The notes beneath the pieces are model-generated. The model saw nothing but the letters and a program-made list of their open reading frames with translations, did not search any database and had not been told where the DNA came from. A program made the translations under genes and the position numbers. Shown one piece after another: positions 1 through 8,236 of a stretch of DNA of 40,066 bases (its first letter is position 1; each line of letters opens with the position of its first letter). The stretch spans positions 1-40,066 of the forward strand of contig CAJQQH010000106.1 in assembly GCA_905480405.1 (NCBI GenBank), written 5' to 3'. Source of the DNA: an uncultured Polaribacter sp. Its GTDB lineage: Bacteria > Bacteroidota > Bacteroidia > Flavobacteriales > Flavobacteriaceae.

Positions 1-420
1 TGAAGCTTCTACAACATCTAATTTTGTGATATCTACAAACGTAGTTTTTATACCTAATCTTGGTGTAAAGTTTTTTAAAAATGCATACGTACCACCATAA
101 ATGGTTCTACTAGAAACAATATGTTCTCCAGTACCAACTAACTGTAATAAAACAGGTGTAATAGCGCCCATTCCAGAAGCAGAAACATTTGCGGTTTCTG
201 TACCTTCCATTGCCGCTAAAGCATCTCCTAAATATAAATTACTTGGTGTTGTATGACGTGAGTATAAATGACATCCGTCTGTATTACCTTCAAAAGTATC
301 AGCCATTGTTTTTGCCGATATAAATGTATAAGTAGAAGAATCTGAAATCGAAGGATTTACACCGCCAAATTCCCCGAAATACTGTAAATCTTGAATTTTA
401 TCTGCTGGATTGAATTTCAT
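1..420 (-). CDS. Cys/Met-metabolism PLP-dependent enzyme (methionine gamma-lyase / O-acetylhomoserine sulfhydrylase family), partial
   Basis: Only the N-terminal 140 codons are inside the window; the gene continues past the left edge. The start at 420 gives MKFNPADKIQDLQYF. The family signature is clear: YSRHTTPSN near residues 53-61, ASGMGAI at about 81-87 and TIYGGTY at about 107-113. These match the substrate/phosphate-binding segments of the trans-sulfuration PLP family (cystathionine gamma-lyase, methionine gamma-lyase, O-acetylhomoserine sulfhydrylase). The Schiff-base lysine lies outside the window. It is divergent from an Lrp/AsnC regulator 152 bp away. That is the arrangement of mdeA/mdeR (methionine gamma-lyase) in Pseudomonas, so a catabolic lyase is a reasonable inference, but the substrate cannot be settled from this fragment. 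Confidence 0.85.
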   Translation of the reverse strand, partial: MKFNPADKIQDLQYFGEFGGVNPSISDSSTYTFISAKTMADTFEGNTDGCHLYSRHTTPSNLYLGDALAAMEGTETANVSASGMGAITPVLLQLVGTGEHIVSSRTIYGGTYAFLKNFTPRLGIKTTFVDITKLDVVEAS

Positions 421-501
421 AATATTAGTTTTTTTACAAGACAAAAAGACAACTAATTAGAATTAAAATCAATATAATAAATTAAATATAGATTATTTAT
501 C

Positions 502-509
502 TACATTTG
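502..509 (+). promoter_or_regulatory. Candidate -7 promoter element of the Lrp-type regulator
   Basis: TACATTTG matches the Bacteroidota -7 consensus TAnnTTTG and lies 63 bp before the regulator start. No TTG is found at the expected 19 bp upstream, so this is only a half-match. The rest of the 152 bp divergent region is extremely AT-rich. Confidence 0.35.
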
Positions 510-572
510 ATTGAATTAATAATTTAAAAAACTAACAATTGTTCTTTAAATTTAATTTTTTAGAAAATTTAT

Positions 573-1028
573 ATGCTAGATATCACAGACAAAAAACTCA
601 TAAATTTATTACAAAACGATAGTAAACAAACCACGAAGCAGTTGTCTTTGCAATTAAACCTATCAGTAACGGCTATTTATGAGCGAGTTAAAAAGTTAGA
701 AAACCAAAAAGTGATAGAAAAATACGTGGCAATCATTAATAAAAATAAAATTGAAAAATCTTTTTTAGTTTTTTGTCATGTAAAATTAATTCAACATTCT
801 AAAGAATATGTAACCACTTTTGAGCGTGAAATTTTAAAGTTAGAAGAAGTTTCTGAATGTTTTCATGTTAGTGGAGATTACGATTATATCTTAAAAATCT
901 ATGTAAAAGACATGGACGAATACAGACATTTTATGGTTACAAAATTAACAGCAATCAAACATATTGGAAGCACACATAGTACTTTTACAATTGAACAAGT
1001 AAAAAATACGACAGCAATAAATATTTAA
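573..1028 (+). CDS. Lrp/AsnC family transcriptional regulator
   Basis: 151 residues, the usual Lrp/AsnC size. Residues 1-60 form the winged HTH (LINLLQNDSKQTTKQLSLQL, then NLSVTAIYERVKKLE as recognition helix and INKNK as wing). Residues from about 65 form the RAM effector-binding domain, including CFHVSGDYDYILKIYV. Proteins of this family form octamers or dimers that respond to amino acids and often control the divergent gene, here a sulfur amino acid PLP enzyme. A downstream CPBP gene starts 9 bp after its stop, so the two are probably co-transcribed. The ligand is not deducible, but methionine or a related amino acid is the obvious candidate from context. Confidence 0.93.
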   Translation: MLDITDKKLINLLQNDSKQTTKQLSLQLNLSVTAIYERVKKLENQKVIEKYVAIINKNKIEKSFLVFCHVKLIQHSKEYVTTFEREILKLEEVSECFHVSGDYDYILKIYVKDMDEYRHFMVTKLTAIKHIGSTHSTFTIEQVKNTTAINI

Positions 1029-1037
1029 TCTAAAAAT

Positions 1038-1664
1038 ATGCAATCTATCCGTTATAAATTTATTGAACTTACCCTTATTTTCATATTAATCCCAATAAGT
1101 TATATTTTTGATTATTCACCTATAATAAAATTAATTATTGGTCTTTTAGGTTTTATATATATTACCTATATTTTATTAAAAGTAGAAAAAAACAAGCTAC
1201 GTGTCAGTAAAAATATTGATTGGAAAATTTTTTGGAAATCAACACTAATAAAACTATTAATTATAGCAATTATTACTGCCATTTTTGTTTGGCTAACAGA
1301 CTCAAAAAGTCTTTTTATTGTTCTTCTTAACAAACCAAAGTTATGGATTATGATTATACTTTTTTATTCTCTTTTTTCAGTTTACCCACAAGAGCTTATC
1401 TATAGAACGTTCTTTTTTCAACGCTATCAAAATCTATTTAAAAATGAGCTCCTTTTTATTCTTGTTAATGCAGCTTTGTTTTCTTTAGCACATATTTTTT
1501 TCAAAAGCAACCTTGTACTAGTTCTTACTTTTATTGGAGGCATTCTTTTTGCTTACACTTATAAAAAAACAAAATCTACATTATTGACTTCTATAGAACA
1601 TGCTCTTTATGGTAGTTGGTTATTTACAGTTGGCATGGGAGCTCTACTTGGTTTTCCCTCTTAA
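1038..1664 (+). CDS. CPBP-family (CAAX protease/bacteriocin-processing) intramembrane protein
   Basis: 208 residues with about six hydrophobic segments and the CPBP motif layout: motif 1 QELIYR at 118-123, motif 2 FSLAH ending at His152, and motif 3 SIEHALYG with His188. In canonical members motif 1 is EExxxR and the paired glutamates with two histidines bind metal and activate water. Here the first glutamate is Gln118, followed by Glu119. Role unknown: family members include Rce1 proteases and proteins acting as membrane scaffolds. It begins 9 bp after the regulator gene. Whether it is an active protease is uncertain given the Gln. Confidence 0.82.
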   Translation: MQSIRYKFIELTLIFILIPISYIFDYSPIIKLIIGLLGFIYITYILLKVEKNKLRVSKNIDWKIFWKSTLIKLLIIAIITAIFVWLTDSKSLFIVLLNKPKLWIMIILFYSLFSVYPQELIYRTFFFQRYQNLFKNELLFILVNAALFSLAHIFFKSNLVLVLTFIGGILFAYTYKKTKSTLLTSIEHALYGSWLFTVGMGALLGFPS

Positions 1665-1670
1665 AAAAAA

Positions 1671-1697
1671 TAAAAAACAGCTTTAAAGCTATTAAAT
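1671..1697. terminator. Weak convergent terminator candidate
   Basis: Between the convergent stops at 1664 and 1698 lies AGCTTTAAAGCT (1679-1690), a perfect palindrome flanked by A and T runs. As an RNA hairpin it would be only 4 bp with a TTAA loop, so terminator function is uncertain. Confidence 0.3.
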
Positions 1698-3734
1698 TTA
1701 CAACTTCATCAATACTATTTTCTCTGATTGAGTTTTTATCAATTTACTATAAAAGTCTTTCAAATCTTTATAGTATTGAGCACCAACAAGAGGCTCATTA
1801 AATTGAAGTATAGAAATTGTTTTTATTTTAGTGCCTATTTGTTTTACTTGAAATTTAAAAATACCAATATTTTCGGGCAAACCAATAGCCAAAAGCTCTG
1901 GTAGTTTTTCGACTTTATAACCTTTAGGAATTTCAATATTAACTCTATTAATCGTTTTCCATGCATTTGAAAAATCAATTGGAAATTTTCTTTCTTCTAA
2001 CTTAAACGGATTATTATGTTTAGTTAAAAACAATAAAGGCTCTATGTACAATTTACCGTTAATTTCTTCTATTAAATCTTCACTAGAAAATTTAATTTTT
2101 TTTACAATCGGCTTAATAAGGTTCTTTTTATTTTCTATTTTAAAATCCTCAACTTCAATACTATTATCCTCTTCATATTTGAGAACCAATTCTTCTTCTT
2201 TAATATGATTGTAATTATTTCTAAAACTTAAAGCATTTAAATTTTCTAATTTAGTTCTAATAAAACCTTCCATAGTAAGGTCCTCAGAAATTTTAACCAT
2301 TAACATGTTGTCTTCTATAGCAGCTTTAGTTGGTGTTAATTTTACCCAAGAAGAGGTTCCGTCTTTTTTAACAAGTCTTCCATCCCAGTTTAAATCTCTT
2401 TTCGGTAGTATATTAGGAATACTGTTTTGCTCAGTAGCATCTAACAATAAATATGTTTTACCTGGAAATTGAACCATCGAAATCACATAATCAAAACCTT
2501 TTAACGTAGGAAATAAAGGAACTCCGTTGCCTCTTGAACTTACTAAAACAGGGTTTGCGTTTAAACCAGCAAAACGCAACATTGATGTTAACATCAAATT
2601 AATATCGCCAACATTACCAACTCCTTCTTTGTATGCTTTTTTTACACCGTTATAAGTATATTTATCTTTGTAACCATTCCATTTTACTTTAGATTTTACA
2701 AACTGAAAAATTGCCACTATTTTTTCTAAATCTGTTTTTGATGAAGATATAATTGAATTTATATCATCTTTATAATAGCTAGACTTCTCTAATTCACTTC
2801 CAAAAGAAGAAGATTTATAAATTTGCTTACTAACATCATTCCAATTAGAAGACAAAAACTTCCTTTCCCCTCCTAATTTAGTAAAATTAACCTCAGTAAT
2901 TTCAAATTTAAGACCGCCTCTATAATTTTTAATACTATTTACAAATGGTTCATTATTTTTTAATGCAGGTATATTATTCTCTAAAAAAGTATAATTCTTA
3001 GCTTCGTAATTAATTTTATTATAATCATATGTAGTCCTATTTGCATCTCTAACCCCCGCACTTCCTTTACCTGGATTCTTTACTGTATACGTTATGTTTT
3101 TACTTTTAGACTCTTCTTTTGGTTTTATAAAATAAAACCCTTTTGCTCTTTTATTAAAAACATAATACTCTGGAATAGAAATTTCATAACGTATTTTTTT
3201 TACTGGAATATTGTATTGAAATTCTAAGTCATCAATTGTTCTTGTATAAGGAGAAACTAATTTATATTTAATCTCAATTACAGAGCCTTTATTTACTTTT
3301 GGAAATGTAATTTTTTTTAAAGTTGTATACTTGTTTCTTTTCTCCTCAAAAACACTGCTTTTAGATAATTTTGTCTTTTCAACTTTGCCATTAACTAATG
3401 AAAAAGTATATCCTTTTATAGATGTTACAGATTCTTCATCCCCACTTTCTGGCTTGTAAAAAGCAACAGATTTTGTAGCAAAATCGAGCCCCTCTTTTGT
3501 GTAAATTTTTATCTTTTCATGTATCTCAGTAACAATTTGAAACCTACCTTCTCTTTGCAAAAACTCATAATACGTTTTCCTATTCTTATACAAATAAGCT
3601 GCATCTGCTGTTGAATCTAGTGGGTAAAATTCTTCTTCTAGATTTTCTTTTGATACTTTCCCAAATTTAACTTCTTGGGCGTAGGTATAAAATTGTATAA
3701 AAATTATTGATACAAAAAGTAATTTCTTTAACAT
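1698..3734 (-). CDS. Secreted DUF3857 / transglutaminase-fold protein, catalytic residues lost
   Basis: 678 residues. A signal peptide (MLKKLLFVSIIFIQFYTYAQ) is followed by a DUF3857-type beta domain (about 60-260), a transglutaminase-like core (about 320-440) and a C-terminal beta domain. In the core the usual GDCxDK is replaced by GDINLM, with Ile378 at the cysteine position. The expected histidine aligns with Tyr416 in FDYVISMV. The acidic position survives as LLLDATEQ. The fold is therefore recognisable but a cysteine protease or transglutaminase reaction is not expected. It lies 2 bp downstream of a paralogue that keeps Cys and His, so the two are co-transcribed and may work as an active/inactive pair. 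Location is periplasm or outer envelope. The biological function of this family is unknown. Confidence 0.85.
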   Translation of the reverse strand: MLKKLLFVSIIFIQFYTYAQEVKFGKVSKENLEEEFYPLDSTADAAYLYKNRKTYYEFLQREGRFQIVTEIHEKIKIYTKEGLDFATKSVAFYKPESGDEESVTSIKGYTFSLVNGKVEKTKLSKSSVFEEKRNKYTTLKKITFPKVNKGSVIEIKYKLVSPYTRTIDDLEFQYNIPVKKIRYEISIPEYYVFNKRAKGFYFIKPKEESKSKNITYTVKNPGKGSAGVRDANRTTYDYNKINYEAKNYTFLENNIPALKNNEPFVNSIKNYRGGLKFEITEVNFTKLGGERKFLSSNWNDVSKQIYKSSSFGSELEKSSYYKDDINSIISSSKTDLEKIVAIFQFVKSKVKWNGYKDKYTYNGVKKAYKEGVGNVGDINLMLTSMLRFAGLNANPVLVSSRGNGVPLFPTLKGFDYVISMVQFPGKTYLLLDATEQNSIPNILPKRDLNWDGRLVKKDGTSSWVKLTPTKAAIEDNMLMVKISEDLTMEGFIRTKLENLNALSFRNNYNHIKEEELVLKYEEDNSIEVEDFKIENKKNLIKPIVKKIKFSSEDLIEEINGKLYIEPLLFLTKHNNPFKLEERKFPIDFSNAWKTINRVNIEIPKGYKVEKLPELLAIGLPENIGIFKFQVKQIGTKIKTISILQFNEPLVGAQYYKDLKDFYSKLIKTQSEKIVLMKL

Positions 3735-3736
3735 GC

Positions 3737-5644
3737 TTATTTTTTTATAATTGCAATTCTAATATTCTCTAATTTGGCAATACTTCTTCTAAAGCTCCTG
3801 TAAATTTTATAATCATCTTTAGGATAAATTCCTTCCTTAATCATAATCGATTTTTTATAAGAAAAAGTACTGCTATCAATTTTTTTAAAGGCAATAGAAT
3901 AGCTACCAAATTTTGTGGTAAGTTCTTTATTTGTAGGTAAAAATTCTAAGTTATAATTAGCAGGTATTTTAATAATATATTCATCTATATCTTTATAACC
4001 TCGGTTAATCTTTAAAGGCAACTTTCTTTTTCTATATCTCTTAGGTATGTAGTTTTCTTTATTAAAAACATTTACTCTAAACAAATATTCTTTTTCATTA
4101 ATTGTTGCAAAATTCTGAATAGACAATTCTAAATCTTCAATAAAAACCACATTATCTTTGTCGTTATTTAGCTTAACCGAATTTACTTCTAGGTTATTAT
4201 TATAACTCCAAACATTAGATTTATAATTTTTTATTAACTCTTCTTCAGATAAGTTTACTAAATTAAATTTACTGTCATATTGTGTTCCTTTAGATGTTCT
4301 TTTTAAAGTTGCTTTTACATTCCCTTTTTCATTAAAAGTGATTTCTCCTTTTATCGTTTGAAGATTTATCTCATTTTTATAAGAAGTAGTCCTTTTAATA
4401 ACACCTCCATCTGGTTGTATGACTAACACATCTCTATCATCTGTAAAATCTCCCAAAAAGCCAAAAGGATTGGTTTGACTAGTACACTCTAACCAAATAT
4501 CTTGCCCATTATTTGGTATATTTAAGATTGCATGATTACCCTGAAAAGAAGAAAAATCTTTATCTATATTTCTTTTCTCATTAGCATACACCAAAGTAAA
4601 ATAAGAAGTTACACCAACTACATCCAACAAAGCTTTTGTATAGTTAGTTAAACCTTTACAATCTCCATAACCAACTGAATCTACTTCGTCTGCTGCAATA
4701 GGCTGCCAACCACCAATACCTACTTGCACACTTATATAGCGTGTTTTATTTTGCATAAACTCATAAACAATTTTAGCTTTTTCTATTGGATCTTCGATAC
4801 CTTTAACCAATTCTAATATTTTAATTTTAGTTGTTTCATCAAGAATATCTCTTCCTGCAATTAGAAATTTGTGCATCCATTGTCCAAATTCTTCCCAATT
4901 TGTAAATTCGCCATAAACACCATCTAAATTAAATTTATCTAGAGAAACAATAACCTTTGGCAGCATTTCTCTTGATGATATTGTGTTGCTCTCATACTTA
5001 TAAGCTTTCTGATTTACCAAAGAATACTTTAATTCTGTTGTAGACTCTTGTTTATCAATCTCGAAACCTTTAAAATTTTGTTCTTTTTTTCGCCAAGAAA
5101 TTGCCTCTTCATTTTTTAAAATATAAGAACTTTTTTCTACAGAAACATAATAACCATTTACAGGAAACCACCAAGGAATAAAACCAGTAGTAGTTGTTTT
5201 ATATTCAGACTCAAAAACTAATGTATAAGGGTAAGTAACGGGTGTATAATCTACATATTTTACTCTAGAATCTGAGTACAAAGTACCGCCATCTACAGCG
5301 CTAACATCTAAGAATTTATTTTTAGAATACTTTTTTATTTCATTACCAAAAGCATCGTATATCTTAGCAGACAACTTTGTTATTTTAGTGTTGTTATCAT
5401 AGCTTTCGCCAATTCTTGCATCTGTATTACCTAGTTTATTTAATACAGTAACTATTTTTCTTTTCCTTACCACCATCCTGTTAATAGCTTCAATGGTAAT
5501 TTCAATAGAATTATCTCTAACAACAGCATTTGCATCCTCCTTTAATTCTATTGGAATTAAAAGTGATGAATATTCTTTTTTTTGAGAAAAAATTGTAAAC
5601 GAAAAAAATAAGGTAAAAATAATTAGTAAGGGAAACTTAAACAT
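3737..5644 (-). CDS. Secreted DUF3857 / transglutaminase-like protein, catalytic residues intact
   Basis: 635 residues with a signal peptide (MFKFPLLIIFTLFFSFTIFSQ). The N-terminal DUF3857 domain covers about 50-250 and the transglutaminase-like core about 290-400. The catalytic cysteine is Cys329 in VGYGDCKGL, the histidine His371 in GNHAILNI, and the acid is Glu386 in WLECTSQ, where Asp is more usual. A C-terminal beta-rich domain follows. Proteins of this type in Bacteroidota are exported and poorly characterised; substrates are unknown. The paralogue 2 bp downstream lacks the catalytic residues. No consensus promoter is visible in the 38 bp between its start and the upstream hairpin. Confidence 0.88.
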   Translation of the reverse strand: MFKFPLLIIFTLFFSFTIFSQKKEYSSLLIPIELKEDANAVVRDNSIEITIEAINRMVVRKRKIVTVLNKLGNTDARIGESYDNNTKITKLSAKIYDAFGNEIKKYSKNKFLDVSAVDGGTLYSDSRVKYVDYTPVTYPYTLVFESEYKTTTTGFIPWWFPVNGYYVSVEKSSYILKNEEAISWRKKEQNFKGFEIDKQESTTELKYSLVNQKAYKYESNTISSREMLPKVIVSLDKFNLDGVYGEFTNWEEFGQWMHKFLIAGRDILDETTKIKILELVKGIEDPIEKAKIVYEFMQNKTRYISVQVGIGGWQPIAADEVDSVGYGDCKGLTNYTKALLDVVGVTSYFTLVYANEKRNIDKDFSSFQGNHAILNIPNNGQDIWLECTSQTNPFGFLGDFTDDRDVLVIQPDGGVIKRTTSYKNEINLQTIKGEITFNEKGNVKATLKRTSKGTQYDSKFNLVNLSEEELIKNYKSNVWSYNNNLEVNSVKLNNDKDNVVFIEDLELSIQNFATINEKEYLFRVNVFNKENYIPKRYRKRKLPLKINRGYKDIDEYIIKIPANYNLEFLPTNKELTTKFGSYSIAFKKIDSSTFSYKKSIMIKEGIYPKDDYKIYRSFRRSIAKLENIRIAIIKK

Positions 5645-5682
5645 TTATTCTTTTTAAATTAGCAACGCTAATATAAAAAAAC

Positions 5683-5710
5683 AAAACCCAAAACAAATGT
5701 TTTGGGTTTT
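5683..5710. terminator. Strong intrinsic terminator
   Basis: A perfect 12-bp stem (AAAACCCAAAAC / GTTTTGGGTTTT) with a 4-nt loop. On the minus strand it is followed by a run of seven T. It ends the yceI/mini-CDGSH transcript and isolates it from the DUF3857 pair. Confidence 0.9.
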
Positions 5711-5742
5711 TAAAATTTTAAAGGTTAAATAATAATTGCTTA

Positions 5743-5832
5743 TTATTTGTTTGCATGTGATCCATCACAATTACCATTTGGGTCTTGTGTATTACCACAT
5801 CCGCAAGGTCTATCTGCTTTATTAAGTTTCAT
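5743..5832 (-). CDS. 29-residue CDGSH-like mini-protein
   Basis: A 30-codon ORF (including TAA) encoding a protein starting MKLNKADRP and containing CGCGNTQDPNGNCDGSH at residues 10-26. The ligands Cys10, Cys12, Cys22 and His26 match the three-Cys one-His 2Fe-2S motif of CDGSH (mitoNEET) proteins. The spacing between the second and third cysteine is nine residues rather than eight. Nothing else is present: the protein is essentially one metal-binding loop with a short basic N-terminus and tail HANK. It lies 46 bp after yceI and just before the strong terminator, so it is probably co-transcribed with yceI. Coding status is inferred from the motif; function (Fe-S or zinc binding) is unknown. 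Confidence 0.75.
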   Translation of the reverse strand: MKLNKADRPCGCGNTQDPNGNCDGSHANK

Positions 5833-5878
5833 ATTTATATGTGTTTTAAATTAAAAATTTATGTTTATTAATATAGAA

Positions 5879-6517
5879 TTACGCTTTCGTTTTAACCTCA
5901 AAAGACATTTCTACTAAATCATCTACAAACTTATCTTTTAGATCTTTAAAGAATGATTTAGATTTATATTTAATATTAAAATCTGCTCTATTAATATTAA
6001 AAGCTTCACTTTTAAAAATTGATACCCCTTCTACAACAGATAAACTTGCTGGTATTGTTACACTTTTAGTAACATCTTTAATGTTTAAATTTCCTGTTAC
6101 AGATAATTTACCATTTGCATTTTCAACATTTGTAATTACAAACTTAGAAACAGGATAAACGGCTACTTCAAAAAAGTCTTCATTTTTTAAATGACCAACA
6201 ATATTTTCTGCTCCTTTACTACCTTTCATATCTAGGTTAGTAATTGTGTTCATATCAATAACAAATTCTCCTCCTTTTAAAGCTCCTTTTTCAATTAACA
6301 AACCACCACTTTTTAAAGCTACAGTTCCGTTATGAGCTCCTCCTGGTTTAGTTCCTTTCCAGTTTAAAACTGATGCGGCAAGATCTACATTATTTAACTC
6401 TGCAATATTGGTTTCAACTTTTACAGCTTCCTTTACTTCTACTTTTTCTTTCTTTTCACCTTTACATGCAGTTAAAACTGATGCCACTAACATTAATGAT
6501 AGGATTACTTTTTTCAT
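5879..6517 (-). CDS. YceI-family lipoprotein
   Basis: 212 residues from the start at 6517. An in-frame ATG 14 codons upstream (6559) is less likely because the lipoprotein signal MKKVILSLMLVASVLTAC begins at 6517 and the upstream ATG falls on the candidate promoter. The lipobox is LTAC; the charged linker KGEKKEKVEVKEAVKVE follows. The YceI beta-barrel (lipocalin-like, isoprenoid-lipid binding in characterised members) covers about 40-210, with LNWKGTKPGGAHNGTV, GHLKNEDFFEVAVYP and NLNIKDVTKSVTIP. Probably periplasm-facing on a membrane. It has its own promoter (6557-6564) and forms a unit with the mini-CDGSH ORF. Confidence 0.92.
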   Translation of the reverse strand: MKKVILSLMLVASVLTACKGEKKEKVEVKEAVKVETNIAELNNVDLAASVLNWKGTKPGGAHNGTVALKSGGLLIEKGALKGGEFVIDMNTITNLDMKGSKGAENIVGHLKNEDFFEVAVYPVSKFVITNVENANGKLSVTGNLNIKDVTKSVTIPASLSVVEGVSIFKSEAFNINRADFNIKYKSKSFFKDLKDKFVDDLVEMSFEVKTKA

Positions 6518-6556
6518 ATTACGTATATTATTAGATTGTTTAATTTTACTTGAGTG

Positions 6557-6590
6557 CAAATATATAGTAAATTTATTTTCCTTGGAAAAT
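6557..6590 (-). promoter_or_regulatory. yceI promoter -7 element with an overlapping dyad
   Basis: On the minus strand TATATTTG (6557-6564) is an exact TAnnTTTG -7 element, about 40 bp upstream of the yceI start. At 6575-6590 the sequence ATTTTCCTTGGAAAAT is a 7-bp inverted repeat around two bases. It sits over the position expected for the -33 element, so it is a candidate operator. The protein that would bind is unknown. Confidence 0.5.
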
Positions 6591-6606
6591 ACTTGATAGA
6601 TATTTC

Positions 6607-7059
6607 CTATTCTTTATTCTTAGAATCTATAATTATGGTAATAGGTCCATCATTAATAAGTGAAACTTTCATATCTGCACCAAACTCTCCTGATTCTATT
6701 TTCTTATCAATTTCTTTCTCTAAACTAGCAAGGAAATTTTCATATAAAGGAATAGCTACTGATGGTTTTGCAGCTTTTATATAACTTGGCCTATTCCCTT
6801 TTTTTGTGGATGCCTGCAGTGTAAACTGGCTAACAACAATAACTTCACCATCGATATCTAATAGAGATGTATTCATCACTTCATTTTCGTCATTAAAAAT
6901 ACGAAGATTTGCAATTTTACGAACTAACCAATTAATATCTTCTTGTGTATCTTCATTTACAATTCCTAAAAGAATTAGCAATCCTTTTTTAATAGTAGCA
7001 ACTTTCTTTTTATTGATAGTTACACTGGCTTCAGAAACTCTTTGAATAACAATTTTCAT
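6607..7059 (-). CDS. dtd: D-aminoacyl-tRNA deacylase
   Basis: 150 residues, the normal DTD length, aligned from MKIVIQRVSEASVTI to the end. The diagnostic motifs are SQFTLQA (about 77-83) and NDGPITI near the C-terminus, the latter corresponding to the NxGPxT cross-subunit gate that excludes L-aminoacyl-tRNA. It removes D-amino acids (and glycine from mischarged tRNA-Ala) in the cytosol as a homodimer. The gene starts 2 bp after the rsgA stop, so the two are co-transcribed. Confidence 0.96.
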   Translation of the reverse strand: MKIVIQRVSEASVTINKKKVATIKKGLLILLGIVNEDTQEDINWLVRKIANLRIFNDENEVMNTSLLDIDGEVIVVSQFTLQASTKKGNRPSYIKAAKPSVAIPLYENFLASLEKEIDKKIESGEFGADMKVSLINDGPITIIIDSKNKE

Positions 7060-7061
7060 AA

Positions 7062-8027
7062 CTATTCGTTATCTTCTTCGTTCCAAATATCTGTTCTAAA
7101 ATGCTCTTTTTCTTCTTCTCCTTCTAAAATTTGTAGATAACTTTTATAACGAGACCAAGAAACTTTTTCTTCTTCTAAAGCTTCTTTTACAGCACATTGT
7201 GGTTCTTTTAAATGTAAACAATTATTGAATTTACAATCTTGTTTTAAAGCAAAAAACTCAGGAAAATAATCTCCTAATTCATATTTATCAATATCTACAA
7301 TACCGAAACCTTTAATACCTGGAGTATCAATAATTCTTGCATCAAAATTTAAATCAAACATTTCTGCAAAGGTTGTAGTGTGTTGGCCTTGTTTATGTTG
7401 ATCTGAAATTTCTTTCGTTTTTAAATCTAAAGAAGGCTCTATTGCATTTACTAAGGTAGATTTACCAACACCAGAATGACCAACAAACATAGATGTTTTA
7501 CCAATCATCATTTCTTTAACAGCATCTACATTCTTATTTTCTGTAGATGACACTTCTAAACAACGATAACCAATAGCTTCGTATATATCTTTTAAATATA
7601 AAATTTCTGCTCTTTCTTCTAGTTGATAGGAATCAATCTTATTAAACACCAAAATAGTATCTATTCGATACGCTCTTGTAGAAACCAAAAAACGATCTAT
7701 AAATGCAGCAAATGTTGGCGGGTTATTTATAGTTATAAGTAAAAAAACCTGATCTATATTTGCGGCAATAATGTGTATTTGTTTAGATAGATTTACAGAT
7801 TTTCTTACTATAAAATTATCTCTATCTAAAATTTTTTTAATTACTCCTGTTTCTTCTTCTCCTTTCTTGTCAAGATCAAAAACAACTTTATCTCCAACCG
7901 CAATTGGATTGGTACTTTTTATACCAGATATTCTAAATTTACCCTTCATCCTACATTGATAAAAGACTCCATCATCAGATTTTACTTGATACCAACTTCC
8001 TGTAGATTTATATACAATTCCTGTCAT
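7062..8027 (-). CDS. rsgA: Ribosome small-subunit maturation GTPase RsgA
   Basis: 321 residues with the three-part RsgA layout: N-terminal OB fold (1-70), circularly permuted GTPase with G4 NKID (about 127), G1 GHSGVGKSTL (about 183) and G3 DTPGIKGFG (about 237), and a C-terminal zinc module containing CKFNNCLHLKEPQCAV. It acts late in 30S assembly, hydrolysing GTP on the pre-30S subunit. It is first in a two-gene unit with dtd. A near-consensus -7 CATCTTTG lies only about 10 bp before the start codon, so a very short 5' UTR is possible. Confidence 0.97.
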   Translation of the reverse strand: MTGIVYKSTGSWYQVKSDDGVFYQCRMKGKFRISGIKSTNPIAVGDKVVFDLDKKGEEETGVIKKILDRDNFIVRKSVNLSKQIHIIAANIDQVFLLITINNPPTFAAFIDRFLVSTRAYRIDTILVFNKIDSYQLEERAEILYLKDIYEAIGYRCLEVSSTENKNVDAVKEMMIGKTSMFVGHSGVGKSTLVNAIEPSLDLKTKEISDQHKQGQHTTTFAEMFDLNFDARIIDTPGIKGFGIVDIDKYELGDYFPEFFALKQDCKFNNCLHLKEPQCAVKEALEEEKVSWSRYKSYLQILEGEEEKEHFRTDIWNEEDNE

Positions 8028-8207
8028 TATTACAAAGATGCAGAATTAAATATGATATTTAAAAATAGTTACGATGTATTTATAAATTATTCTATAAAAC
8101 AACATAGAAACCTAAAAAACATATAGTTATAATAAATAAAAATGGCTAGAAATATATTTTAAAAAAGCAACTAAAAGTGTTTTACTAAATCATTTTTTAT
8201 AAAATTG

Positions 8208-8215
8208 TATATTCG
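8208..8215 (+). promoter_or_regulatory. Candidate -7 element for the gene at 8237
   Basis: TATATTCG matches TAnnTTTG in seven of eight positions and is 21 bp before the start codon, a typical distance. No TTG is present exactly 19 bp upstream, so the assignment rests on the -7 element alone. Confidence 0.4.
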
Positions 8216-8236
8216 CTTCTAAATTTAAAAATACAG

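Noticed and set aside
6518..6559. An upstream ATG extending YceI by 14 residues
   Set aside because: It would precede a clean lipoprotein signal peptide and overlap the -7 element.
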